Source: Trifolium pratense (Eukaryota; Streptophyta; Magnoliopsida; Fabales; Fabaceae). Taken from it: DNA of 64,000 bases. The number at the start of each line of letters is the position of its first letter. The first letter of the stretch is position 1. The position numbers and the translations under genes are program-made. This document shows, piece after piece, positions 10,218 to 18,433 of this stretch. Below the pieces are notes generated by a model. That model saw only the letters and a list, made by a program, of their open reading frames with translations. It was not told where the DNA came from and did no database searches. The stretch is from contig NC_060061.1 of the NCBI RefSeq assembly GCF_020283565.1, forward strand, positions 930,001 through 994,000, given 5' to 3'.

Positions 10218-11819
10218 TTACTCATTTCTCAGTTGAGATCTTGTCTTTCTTGGACTATCCTTGTTGCCTAAGATCAGTTCCTCTGGATGTGATGATTTGT
10301 ATTTGAAAGTATTTCTTGGAGGCTCATCATCTTCAGACTCATTAACTTCAGGTTCAGCAGTTGTTTCTGCTCTTTGTTGTTCAGAGTCTGTAGGAACTGT
10401 TGTGTTCAGAGGTTCTTCAGAAAATGGATGTTCTGAGTAGTTTGGAATATCTGAATATTGATCCTCTGATACCTGAAATCTAGACAAACCTTCCACAAGC
10501 TCTGACACTTGGTCAGGCTCTTTGTCATCAAATTTGACATGCATACTTTCTTCCACAGTGTGTGTTTCAGAAATATACAGTCTGTATGCTTTTGAGCGTT
10601 CAGAGTATCCTATAAAGATACCCTTATAACCTCTAGCATCAAATTTCTTTAGATGGACTTTGTTGTTTAAGATATAACACGTACATCCAAATTGATGAAA
10701 ATAAGAAATGTCAGGTTTTCTTCCTTTGAACAATTCATAAGCAGTTTTGTTCAATTTAGATCTGATATAGATTCTATTTTGAACATAACATGATGTGTTT
10801 ACAGCTTCTGCCCATAAAAATTTTGCTACATTAGTTTCATGCATCATGGTTCTGGCCATTTCTTGCAGAGTTCTATTCTTCCTTTCTACAACCCCATTTT
10901 GTTGAGGAGTTCTAGGAGAAGAGAATTCATGCAAGATGCCATATTTTTCACAAAAGTTTTCAAAAGGTTCATTTTCAAATTCTCCACCATGATCACTTCT
11001 AACTTTTAAAATAGTGTAGCCTTTTTCATTTTGAATTTGTTTGCAGAAGATGCTAAACTCATCATAAGCTTCATCTTTTGTTCTTAGGAATTTTACCCAA
11101 GTCCATCTACTGTAATCATCAACAATTACTAATCCATACTTCCTTCCATTGATAGAGGCAGTGTGAACTGGCCCAAAAAGATCAATGTGAAGAAGTACCA
11201 ATGGTCTTGAGGTAGAAACAATGTTTTTAGGTTTAAAAGAAGATTTTGTAATTTTTCCTTTTTGACAAGAACCACAAAGTGTGTTTGAGTGATATTTGAT
11301 TTTTGGTAAACCTCTGACAAGGTCAAGCTTGCTAAGCTTAGAGATTAATCTCCAGTTAGCATGGCCTAACCTCTTATGCCAGATCCATTTTTCTTCACTC
11401 AAGGTCAAAAGACACATCACTTTTTGTTCATTCAAATCAGAAAGATTAATTTTATAAACATTGTTCTTTCTCAGACCTTTGAATATAATGGAGTTATCAG
11501 ATTGTTTAGATACAGTACATGATTCCTTATTAAAGACAACTACATAACCATTGTCGCAAAATTGACTTATGCTCAATAAGTTATGTTTGAGTCCATCTAC
11601 TAACCAAACATCATTAATAGATAGGGAAGAATTACCTACTGTACCTGTACCTATTATCTTTCCTTTTTGATTACCTCCAAAGCCAACAGATCCTCCTTCT
11701 TTCATAGTCAGCTTAGAAAATAGTTGTTTGTCACCAGTCATATGCCTTGAACATCCACTATCCAGATACCATGAATGATTCATGATACTTCTTTGAGTGG
11801 CAGGCTGTATGAGAAACAA
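10218..11819 (-). CDS. pol: Pol: protease and integrase (533 aa frame)
   Basis: WYLDSGCSRHMTGD near residue 17 is the copia aspartic-protease signature (DSG). The GAG-pre-integrase zinc segment follows (WHKRLGHAN then CGSCQKGK: H, H, C, C). The integrase core shows LHIDLFGP, VRSDHGGEF and a Glu in NGVVERKNR, the D,D,E triad. The C-terminal linker is acidic and ends at the TAA at 10218. It is one frame off from the preceding gag ORF, which stops at 11822; translation would need a frame change or the break is mutational. Confidence 0.93.
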   Translation of the reverse strand: MFLIQPATQRSIMNHSWYLDSGCSRHMTGDKQLFSKLTMKEGGSVGFGGNQKGKIIGTGTVGNSSLSINDVWLVDGLKHNLLSISQFCDNGYVVVFNKESCTVSKQSDNSIIFKGLRKNNVYKINLSDLNEQKVMCLLTLSEEKWIWHKRLGHANWRLISKLSKLDLVRGLPKIKYHSNTLCGSCQKGKITKSSFKPKNIVSTSRPLVLLHIDLFGPVHTASINGRKYGLVIVDDYSRWTWVKFLRTKDEAYDEFSIFCKQIQNEKGYTILKVRSDHGGEFENEPFENFCEKYGILHEFSSPRTPQQNGVVERKNRTLQEMARTMMHETNVAKFLWAEAVNTSCYVQNRIYIRSKLNKTAYELFKGRKPDISYFHQFGCTCYILNNKVHLKKFDARGYKGIFIGYSERSKAYRLYISETHTVEESMHVKFDDKEPDQVSELVEGLSRFQVSEDQYSDIPNYSEHPFSEEPLNTTVPTDSEQQRAETTAEPEVNESEDDEPPRNTFKYKSSHPEELILGNKDSPRKTRSQLRNE

Positions 11820-11821
11820 CT

Positions 11822-13348
11822 TTAATCATTGCGATAGAACTCTTCATCAAGGTTAATGATAAAGTCATCCCAGTATTCTTCCTCTTCATTTTTCAAGTTC
11901 TGATTGTTAACTTGAGAACTTGTCAACCATGTGTCTAGGACATAAGCCCTTCTTCCTTTGCATAGGACTTGTTTCCATACTTTAGGTAAGACATATCCTT
12001 TCCTAGTTGGTAAATCTGAATGATACATTATTTCAGCTTTTGGTACCCATCTTCTGGGTCCACGCTTGTTAGTCCACACATGCTTACTATGTTGTCTAGT
12101 GTTAGAGAAAGATCTTGGTTTGGAATAATAACCTTTTTGAAACCTTTTCTTTGTTTGAAATCTGTTATTGTTCCAAGATTTGGATTGTTTATGATTCCAG
12201 GGTTTGTATTTATCATCAATCCCATGTTCTGATTGATTATATCTACTGACTCTAGAATCATAAATAATCTGAGTCTTGTACTTCATCTGAGATTTGGAGT
12301 TTGAATTTTTTCTTTTAAAAACTTCTGATCTTTTAGATTGACTAGCTTCAGGTACTGAAGTTCCTTTGAATCCAGAATTTGAAGTCTCAGATGTTGAAGC
12401 TTTCAGAACTTCTGAACTGATGTTCTCAGGTTCTGAACAACTTCTATCTTCTGAACTTTTCTTTCCAGATCCTGAGGAACTAGGTTCCTCTGAGCTGTCA
12501 GCTTCTAAATCACTCAGATCATCATTGTCATTTTCAACAATACCAGGATTCTTTCCCTCTTCACTTGGTGGAACAACATAATAAACCCAAGATTTTCCAA
12601 CCTTTTTGGCAAAGGTCTTCAGCTTTGAATATGTTCTACCATATTCATAGCCAAGTCCTTCTCCTCTATGTCTCAAAACATTATAAATTCTATTAGCAGC
12701 TTTGCTCTTCCCAAGGTTGAGATGCACAAACTGTTGAAGAGCTATTTCCTGCTCATCAATAGGTTTGTGACAAACAGCACAACCCTTTTCAAAGTCATTT
12801 ACTCTATTCAGAGTTTCTTGATATAGACCTTGAAAATGTTCTGCTTGTTCAGTCAGAGTGTTAAGCTTTTCTTGTAAAACTTTTTGTTTACTTAACACTC
12901 TGAGATGTTTCTCAATGACCTTGTTAAGTGCAGTTATAAGTTGAGATTTAGAGCAGTCAGAAAATACCTCATCAGTTACTTCTGAATCTGATTCTGATTC
13001 ATCGTCTGAGTCTGCATCTGAGTCAGTTGAAGCCATCAGGGCTAGATTTGCCTCTTCTTCTTCCTCAACTTCTTCATCAGATGATAGCTCTTCAAAGGTA
13101 GCCATCAGACTCTTCCTCAATTTACTCTTGAATTGTTGCTTCTTTGAGCTGTATCTTTTGCTTTTGTCTTTAGCAGACATTTCTGGACAATCAGCAATAA
13201 AGTGTCCTGGCTTCTTACAGTTGAAGCAGTTCTTCTGATCATCCTTTTTGCTGACAAAATTTCTGGAGCTGTTACCTCTGAAATTTCTTTTGTTAAATCT
13301 GTTCCATTGCTGAAACTTGGTGAATAAAGCAAACTCATCCTCATTCAT
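11822..13348 (-). CDS. gag: Gag, nucleocapsid part (508 aa frame)
   Basis: CFNCKKPGHFIADC near residue 40 is a CCHC zinc knuckle that binds element RNA. Acidic stretches follow (LSSDEEVEEEEE, then a DSDADSDDESESDSE segment), a coiled-coil-like Leu/Gln segment, a CAVCH motif, and a basic Asn/Arg/Lys-rich tail. The frame is open upstream to a TAA at 13358-13360, so its ATG is the first after a nonsense codon rather than the true start of gag. Confidence 0.85.
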   Translation of the reverse strand: MNEDEFALFTKFQQWNRFNKRNFRGNSSRNFVSKKDDQKNCFNCKKPGHFIADCPEMSAKDKSKRYSSKKQQFKSKLRKSLMATFEELSSDEEVEEEEEANLALMASTDSDADSDDESESDSEVTDEVFSDCSKSQLITALNKVIEKHLRVLSKQKVLQEKLNTLTEQAEHFQGLYQETLNRVNDFEKGCAVCHKPIDEQEIALQQFVHLNLGKSKAANRIYNVLRHRGEGLGYEYGRTYSKLKTFAKKVGKSWVYYVVPPSEEGKNPGIVENDNDDLSDLEADSSEEPSSSGSGKKSSEDRSCSEPENISSEVLKASTSETSNSGFKGTSVPEASQSKRSEVFKRKNSNSKSQMKYKTQIIYDSRVSRYNQSEHGIDDKYKPWNHKQSKSWNNNRFQTKKRFQKGYYSKPRSFSNTRQHSKHVWTNKRGPRRWVPKAEIMYHSDLPTRKGYVLPKVWKQVLCKGRRAYVLDTWLTSSQVNNQNLKNEEEEYWDDFIINLDEEFYRND

Positions 13349-13701
13349 CTCATCCTCTTAACCATCAGCAGAAGATTCTTCTTCAATATCAAGAAGCTGA
13401 GTCTTAAGAGCCTTAGAAGTAGTCCTAGTTGACTGTAAAGCCACTGACTTGGACTTCTTCTTAGTTTCTGAGTCAGCATCCAGAACCATCTCATGGCTTC
13501 TGAGATTGCTTATCAGAGCTTCAAGACTCAGAGTCTTGAGATTTTGAGCTTCCTCTATTGCAGTGACCTTGGGTCTCCAAGCAATAGGAAGACTTCTCAG
13601 AATCTTCTGAACGTGGTCATAGGTGGAATAACTTCTCTTAAGAGCTTTAAACCAGATACAAGGATTTGAAACCTTGTAAACATAGTCTCAATGTTTTCAT
13701 C
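13349..13701 (-). pseudogene. gag: Gag, disrupted middle segment
   Basis: Translation on the minus strand shows the usual copia gag continuation (MFTRFQILVSG, then LRSLPIAWRPKVTA), but in two frames. The shift lies in the A-run near 13646-13649, consistent with loss of one A. TAA codons at 13702-13704 and 13358-13360 bound the piece. No single frame spans gag. Confidence 0.85.
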
Positions 13702-14223
13702 TTATTGCATAGTGAATAGTTCATATTGCCTTATCAAAAGACTAGCTTTAGCCTCTTGAACCTTTTCATTACCATCATAGGTAGCACACATAGAATCAAA
13801 AATAGATTTAGCAGTAGACTTGTTCTCTATTCTGACATAATCTTCATGTCTAATAGCACCAACAACAATGTCCTTTACTCTATGATGCTTAGTGTAGGTT
13901 TTTAAGTTAGCTGGTGTGAGTAACTTTCTATGCTCAATGGACAACCTTCCATGTTCATTTAAGTTTTCAAAAGTTACTCCCAGCTCAACCAAATCCCACA
14001 ACTCATGATCAATAGCAGTAATATTGCTATACAGTCTTTCCTTCCACCACTCAAACAATGATGCATCACCATTGAATATAGGGGCTTTCCTATTGCCACT
14101 ATGTTCATGTGATTCATTACTTAAGTAGTCAAAACCAAAAGCATTTCTAGGACCACCACCAGCACCACTGGCCTCACCGGCTTCACCGGTTGTTCTAGTG
14201 CTACTATCGTCTCCTCCAGACAT
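13702..14223 (-). CDS. gag: Gag, N-terminal part (173 aa frame)
   Basis: Begins MSGGDDSSTRTTGEAGE, 67 bp after the primer binding site, so this is the likely native start of gag. FNGDASLFEWWKERLYSN near residue 50 is the usual opening of copia gag proteins. The frame ends in FTMQ-stop where the family normally continues with acidic residues. Confidence 0.85.
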   Translation of the reverse strand: MSGGDDSSTRTTGEAGEASGAGGGPRNAFGFDYLSNESHEHSGNRKAPIFNGDASLFEWWKERLYSNITAIDHELWDLVELGVTFENLNEHGRLSIEHRKLLTPANLKTYTKHHRVKDIVVGAIRHEDYVRIENKSTAKSIFDSMCATYDGNEKVQEAKASLLIRQYELFTMQ

Positions 14224-14276
14224 AGTGTTCTCACAAGATCTTTACTGTCTCACTGTTAAGTGAAAGTAACAGACCA

Positions 14277-14290
14277 GAGCTCTGATACCA
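14277..14290 (-). promoter_or_regulatory. Primer binding site, initiator tRNA-Met
   Basis: On the minus strand TGGTATCAGAGCTC lies two bases inside the 5' LTR; TGGTATCAGAGC matches the 3' end of plant initiator tRNA-Met. This fixes the direction of the element. Confidence 0.92.
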
Positions 14291-14292
14291 AT

Positions 14293-15385
14293 TGAAGGTG
14301 TGAAAACACAAGAAGGGGGGGGGGGTTGAATTGTGTTTTAGTCAAGTTTAAAACTTTTTCAAGTTCTTAACAAAACTAAAACGGCAGCGGATAAATAACA
14401 CAATAAACAAGAAGAGAGAGAGAGAGATCACACACAAGCAATTTATACTGGTTCCTCTCACAAAACGAGAGTAGTCCAGTCCCCTTGCACTTCCAAGGGA
14501 TTTCACTATAATCACACAAGATTACACCTGCTCAAGCACACAAGCAAGAGACTTCTCAACAATGCTCAAGCACACAAGCTTAAGACTTCACACTTAAGCA
14601 CACAAGCTTAAGTTTCCTCAAGTAATAGTAAAGTATATAAAAATATACAAATGCTCTTAGATGAACCTAAAGAAAGCAAATACAGATAGTACAGAGTATT
14701 TGACTAAAGTGCAAAAACACTTGATAAGAGGTTCAGAGCTTGTATACACAGAATTCAGAGTTTGTTCAGCGCACGTTCAATTCTTGATAAATGTATATAT
14801 GTTGTAGCTGATTCTTCTAGCATATATACCACTAGAAAAGAGTCGTTGCAAAAAGATCCGTTGGAGTTGATAATCTTTTGTCTTCAAGCAGTCTGTCTTG
14901 ATGCAGTTTGTTTGTATCTAAACTGAGTAAGAGTTTCAGATACTTTGACTACTGCAGAGTAGACTTTCCTTATTCAGCTAACAATTCTGAAGACCCACGT
15001 TCTCAAGTGAGGACAGACAAACAGAGGGTAGCTGAACTGATCAGGCTTGAAAGGTCATTTTCTTCATTGGTAGAAGAGTTGACTTGCAAAGGGAATCTTC
15101 ACAGATATCAAAAAGATCTTCAGAGGTTGATGACGCTTTAGTCACTCAAGAAGTTCTGAAGTCTTCATCCTCTGAAGGTTGTAACTTCTGAAGTCCAACA
15201 TCTTCTGAGCGCTTGTGAACTTCTGAATTCACATCCTCTGAGCTTCACTCAGAGCTTATTTGATGCTTATATCTGCACACTTAAAATAAATTTTTAGTCC
15301 TTCCAATTGTTTATTAATACTTTGTTATCATCAAAACCTTTATAGATTTAGGGGCTAATATTTTTAAATCAATTTTGTTCCAACA
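14293..15385 (-). repeat. 5' LTR of the Sirevirus
   Basis: 1093 bp, differing from the 3' LTR at two bases and one G. CATCC follows at 15386-15390. Confidence 0.95.
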
Positions 15386-15446
15386 CATCCGTGTACCGAT
15401 ACATATTCACATAATATGTGTAATGGAGTATTCATTTTTTTTTTAA

Positions 15447-16381
15447 TTTAGACAAAAATATACTCAAGCTCTTGTCCTCGTTTATAAACAAAAGAGAGGT
15501 AACAAAGTAGTATTTACGTGAAATCAAAATAATTTGGAGCATTCTAACACAAATGGTAATAGATAGAAGAAAAAATGGTGTAAATTAGAATTGATGATTT
15601 TGATTATTTAAAATAATAGTAATAATTTAGTTCACGTGAATATATCATTGGTTTTAATTAAGCCATGGACTTAAATATCCAGGTTTTTTTTGGTCCAGTG
15701 AATATCCAGGTTTATCGTCACAAATAGCATAGACTTACATAAAATTAGAGAATGACTGTTTTTTTTTTTCTTCTTAAAAAATAAAAATAGATAAAATCGG
15801 TTTAACTATTTGGTGTAAATTACTACATGTGTTCCTTTTTAAGTATATTTTGACATCGGATTTAATTTTTTTTCTATTTAACTGTCATTTTGATATTTTA
15901 AGGGTATGATTTGTCAATTATACTCATTGTCAATTACTCTTATATTTTTCAATAAAACTAATTATTGCTATATATTTGAAAAACTAAAGTTTGTTTTACT
16001 TTTAAATATTTTTTTTGGTACATAACATATTAAATTTTTGTTTTTTTACATAATATATATTAAAGTTTAATTTGACACTAAATCTCATCCGTTTATTTTA
16101 TTTAATCTAATGGTTGATATATATTTCACCAAAAAATAAAAAAAATTCTTTTGGCTATATTTGGAAGTCAACTTGACTCATTTATTATAGTCAATTGAAA
16201 AAAAGACTTTTTTTTGACTCAATTCAATGCAAAGATTTTATTTGAAGAATGTACCATTTAATGTTATTATAATAAATGATATAAATTATTACTATTAAAG
16301 CCACTAAGTTTGGTCTAGTGATGAGGGGTTTGGATATTTGGAAGCAAGGTTGTCAGAACCGAAACACCAAAAAAAAAAAAA
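15447..16381. other. AT-rich intergenic DNA
   Basis: No gene seen. Poly-T and poly-A runs are frequent. TTTGGTCTAGTGATGAGGGG at 16311-16330 looks like a box-A remnant of a SINE. AATATCCAGGTTT occurs twice at about 15675 and 15702. Confidence 0.5.
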
Positions 16382-17087
16382 AAAGGTTGTTAGAACCGGA
16401 CCGGTCATCGAACCGGCAAGCTTACCGGTTCAAGGTTCAATTGGTCGGACCGGGTTCAATCGAGGTCGAACCGTTTTTAATTAAATATATATTTTAATTA
16501 ATATATAAATAAATATATGTGAATAATTGCTCAATATTTCATAATTTCACACATTAAAAAGATAAAATATCACAAGTCAAAATAAAATAAAATTTATAAT
16601 TCAAACCAAATGAAAAATAGATGAAAAACAAAAACATTTTCTATTCCTACGACGTCGTTGTTTTGTTTCAGATTTTAAAAAAAAAAAGATTAAAACGACG
16701 TCGTTTTGCCCTATTTTTTTTTAAAAAAAAGACAAATGCTAAATAGTGCCCCCGGGCACTCTTTAAGCCCTTAAATAGTAAGTTTTTTATTGAATTTTTA
16801 TGGAAATACGTAAAGTCAACGCATTGAAAATTGGAGTGTTTAATTTTTGAATAAAAAGTTTCTTTTAATGGAATGCTTAAAGAGTGCCCCGGGGGCACTA
16901 GTTAGCAAGACCCAAAAAAAAATAAAAAATCTGCAAAACCGCTTGAACTGTCCGGCCGGTTCGTCGGTTCAACCCGGTTCACGCGTTTTTTTGCCGGTCG
17001 GTTTCCTATCCGTTTTTTGCTCAAAACCGAACCGTTTTCATGACCGGTTCACGGTCCGACCGGCCGGTCCGGTCCGGTTTGGAAGCC
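16382..17087. mobile_element. ACCGG-rich non-autonomous DNA element
   Basis: Both ends are dense in ACCGG/CCGGT words in opposite orientation (GGTTGTTAGAACCGG at the left, CCGGTCCGGTTTGG at the right), and two AACGACGTCGTT palindromes lie inside. Subterminal repeats of this sort are typical of hAT-type elements; no clean target duplication was found. Its right end lies about 30 bp from the PPC pseudogene ATG. Confidence 0.6.
16737..16907. mobile_element. Short MITE nested in the ACCGG-rich element
   Basis: Terminal inverted repeats of about 29 bp: TGCTAAATAGTGCCCCCGGG at the left and the complement ending GGGGGCACTAGTTAGCA at the right, with one or two mismatches. 171 bp, non-coding. Confidence 0.7.
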
Positions 17088-17118
17088 ACTACCTTGTGTA
17101 CCCCTATAGCAATTCTCC

Positions 17119-17583
17119 ATGGAAGCTATTCTTGTTGAGTTCTCTCATGGAGAAGATATTGTGGATGGTCTAATCAACTGTGCCCGACGTCGTTAAGCTA
17201 GCATAACAGTGTCGAGTGTCACCGGTGCTGTCTCTGACGTCACCCTTTTACGCCCAGTATCTCGTACCCCAACTTTTCCCATGAAAGGACCGTTCGAAAT
17301 GACAGCTCTATCTGGAACATATATAAATGCTAATTGTGATCGTGTTCCCCCACGATTCATCATTGATCTACCATGTTCTTCCTTTTCTATTTACTTCTCT
17401 AACAATGATGGAGAGATGTTCAGTGGAATTGTTGGAGGAAGAGTTATTGCAGCTGGCATTGTTTACATTAATGCTATTCTCATCACACATTTTGATTCTG
17501 TGGAAGACATTTCAACTCAGACGGATAGCGAGCCTGATAGCGAGCTTGATAGCGAGCCTGATAGCGAGACTGGTAGCAACTAG
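17119..17583 (+). pseudogene. PPC-domain (AHL-like) pseudogene
   Basis: Homologous to the intact gene at 30465. The frame starts with MEAILVEFSHGEDIVDG and runs into TAA at 17194-17196 (codon 26), where the intact copy has CAA, a likely C-to-T change. After the stop the frame stays open: VSSVTGAVSDVTL, GPFEMTALSGTYI, MFSGIVGGRVIAAG match the PPC/DUF296 fold. The tail is expanded by a GATAGCGAGCCT repeat, giving DSEPDSELDSEPDSE. No AT-hook is present. Its promoter side is occupied by a transposon about 30 bp upstream. Confidence 0.8.
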
Positions 17584-18433
17584 ATAGCCTAACCTTTATG
17601 CGCATTTCCCATTATTGTTTTATGAGTACTTTCAAAGTTCGAATAAAATAAACTTAATTTATTGTTTTTATGTTTTAATTATATAAAGAGATTAATGATT
17701 GCTTAATTTTATGGTTCTGAGAGTCACATACCAAATGTTATATGCATTGATTAAGTTGTCAAAGTTATACCAACATGAATTTTGGCAAAATCTTCACGTA
17801 CATTTACATCTCTTTTCATATATCTCTATCATTACATCTCTGATATTGTAAAACATGTAGTACAAACTACATGTATTAAAAAAAGGAAGCCTAAATTTAC
17901 ATTTATTAAAAACAATCATGCAATCTATATGTAGTAAACAAATCTAAATTGTTAGGTGAACATAACATAACTCTTATATTGGTTTTGAAATTTTAAATCC
18001 AATTTAACGAGATTAAAATAGAAGTCATATGTTGTTCAACCAGACTTGTTTTTTGGATTCGATTCAACCAAAGACTTGATTCAAGCAAGCATACAAGCAA
18101 AGACTTGATTCCATTCAACCAAATGTAAATTTAATGTGGAAATCAAATTATACGGGTGTAACATTTCACCCCATATATATAATACATTAAGAAAAAAAAA
18201 ACAATATAAAGATGACAAAAACTGAAAAGTAATTTTAAATGTTATGTTATTCTTGTGATGAATTGAAATTTATTCACAATTTTAATAACTTCCACCGTGA
18301 TGTCCTGGGCATAATAATATATAAAGCAGAAAAAGCAAAACAATCAGGGTGAAATTGAATGTAATGTCAAATGAAAGAATAGGGATCCTTTGTTCCAAAA
18401 ATGATTAACAATGAACCAAGTAGTACATGAATG
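17584..18433. other. Convergent spacer between PPC pseudogene and SDR1
   Basis: 17585-17790 is homologous to 30873-31090 (shared words such as ATATGCATTGATTAAGTTGTC with one mismatch), so the 3' flank was duplicated with the PPC gene. The remainder is AT-rich without a gene. Confidence 0.6.

Larger units (their letters stand above)
3184..15385 (-). mobile_element. Sirevirus-type Ty1/copia LTR retrotransposon
   Basis: A 12.2-kb element coding on the minus strand. LTRs of 1093 and 1092 bp begin and end TG...CA and are flanked by CATCC (3179-3183; 15386-15390). In coding order: LTR, primer site for initiator tRNA-Met, gag, protease, integrase, RT, RNase H, envelope-like region, antisense ORF, repeated polypurine tracts, LTR. 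Protease-integrase-RT order defines copia; the extra 3' region and multiple polypurine tracts point to Sirevirus (SIRE/Maximus). The LTRs differ at only two substitutions (3947/15057, 3981/15091) and one G in a G-run, so insertion is recent. Coding breaks: TAA at 13702, a one-base deletion near 13647, TAA at 13358, a frame change near 11822, TAA at 10218 and TAG at 7402. Confidence 0.95.
3041..15437. mobile_element. Mutator-type MITE, split by the Sirevirus
   Basis: GGTGAATTCTTTGGTACAC begins the left arm (3041-3183), which pairs with the right arm (15391-15437); together they make an element of about 190 bp. A 9-bp TTTTTTTAA flanks both ends (3032-3040; about 15438-15446). The right terminus has decayed from TTCACC. 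The same termini bound the larger element at 39264-42324. The retrotransposon with its CATCC duplication lies inside. Confidence 0.7.
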
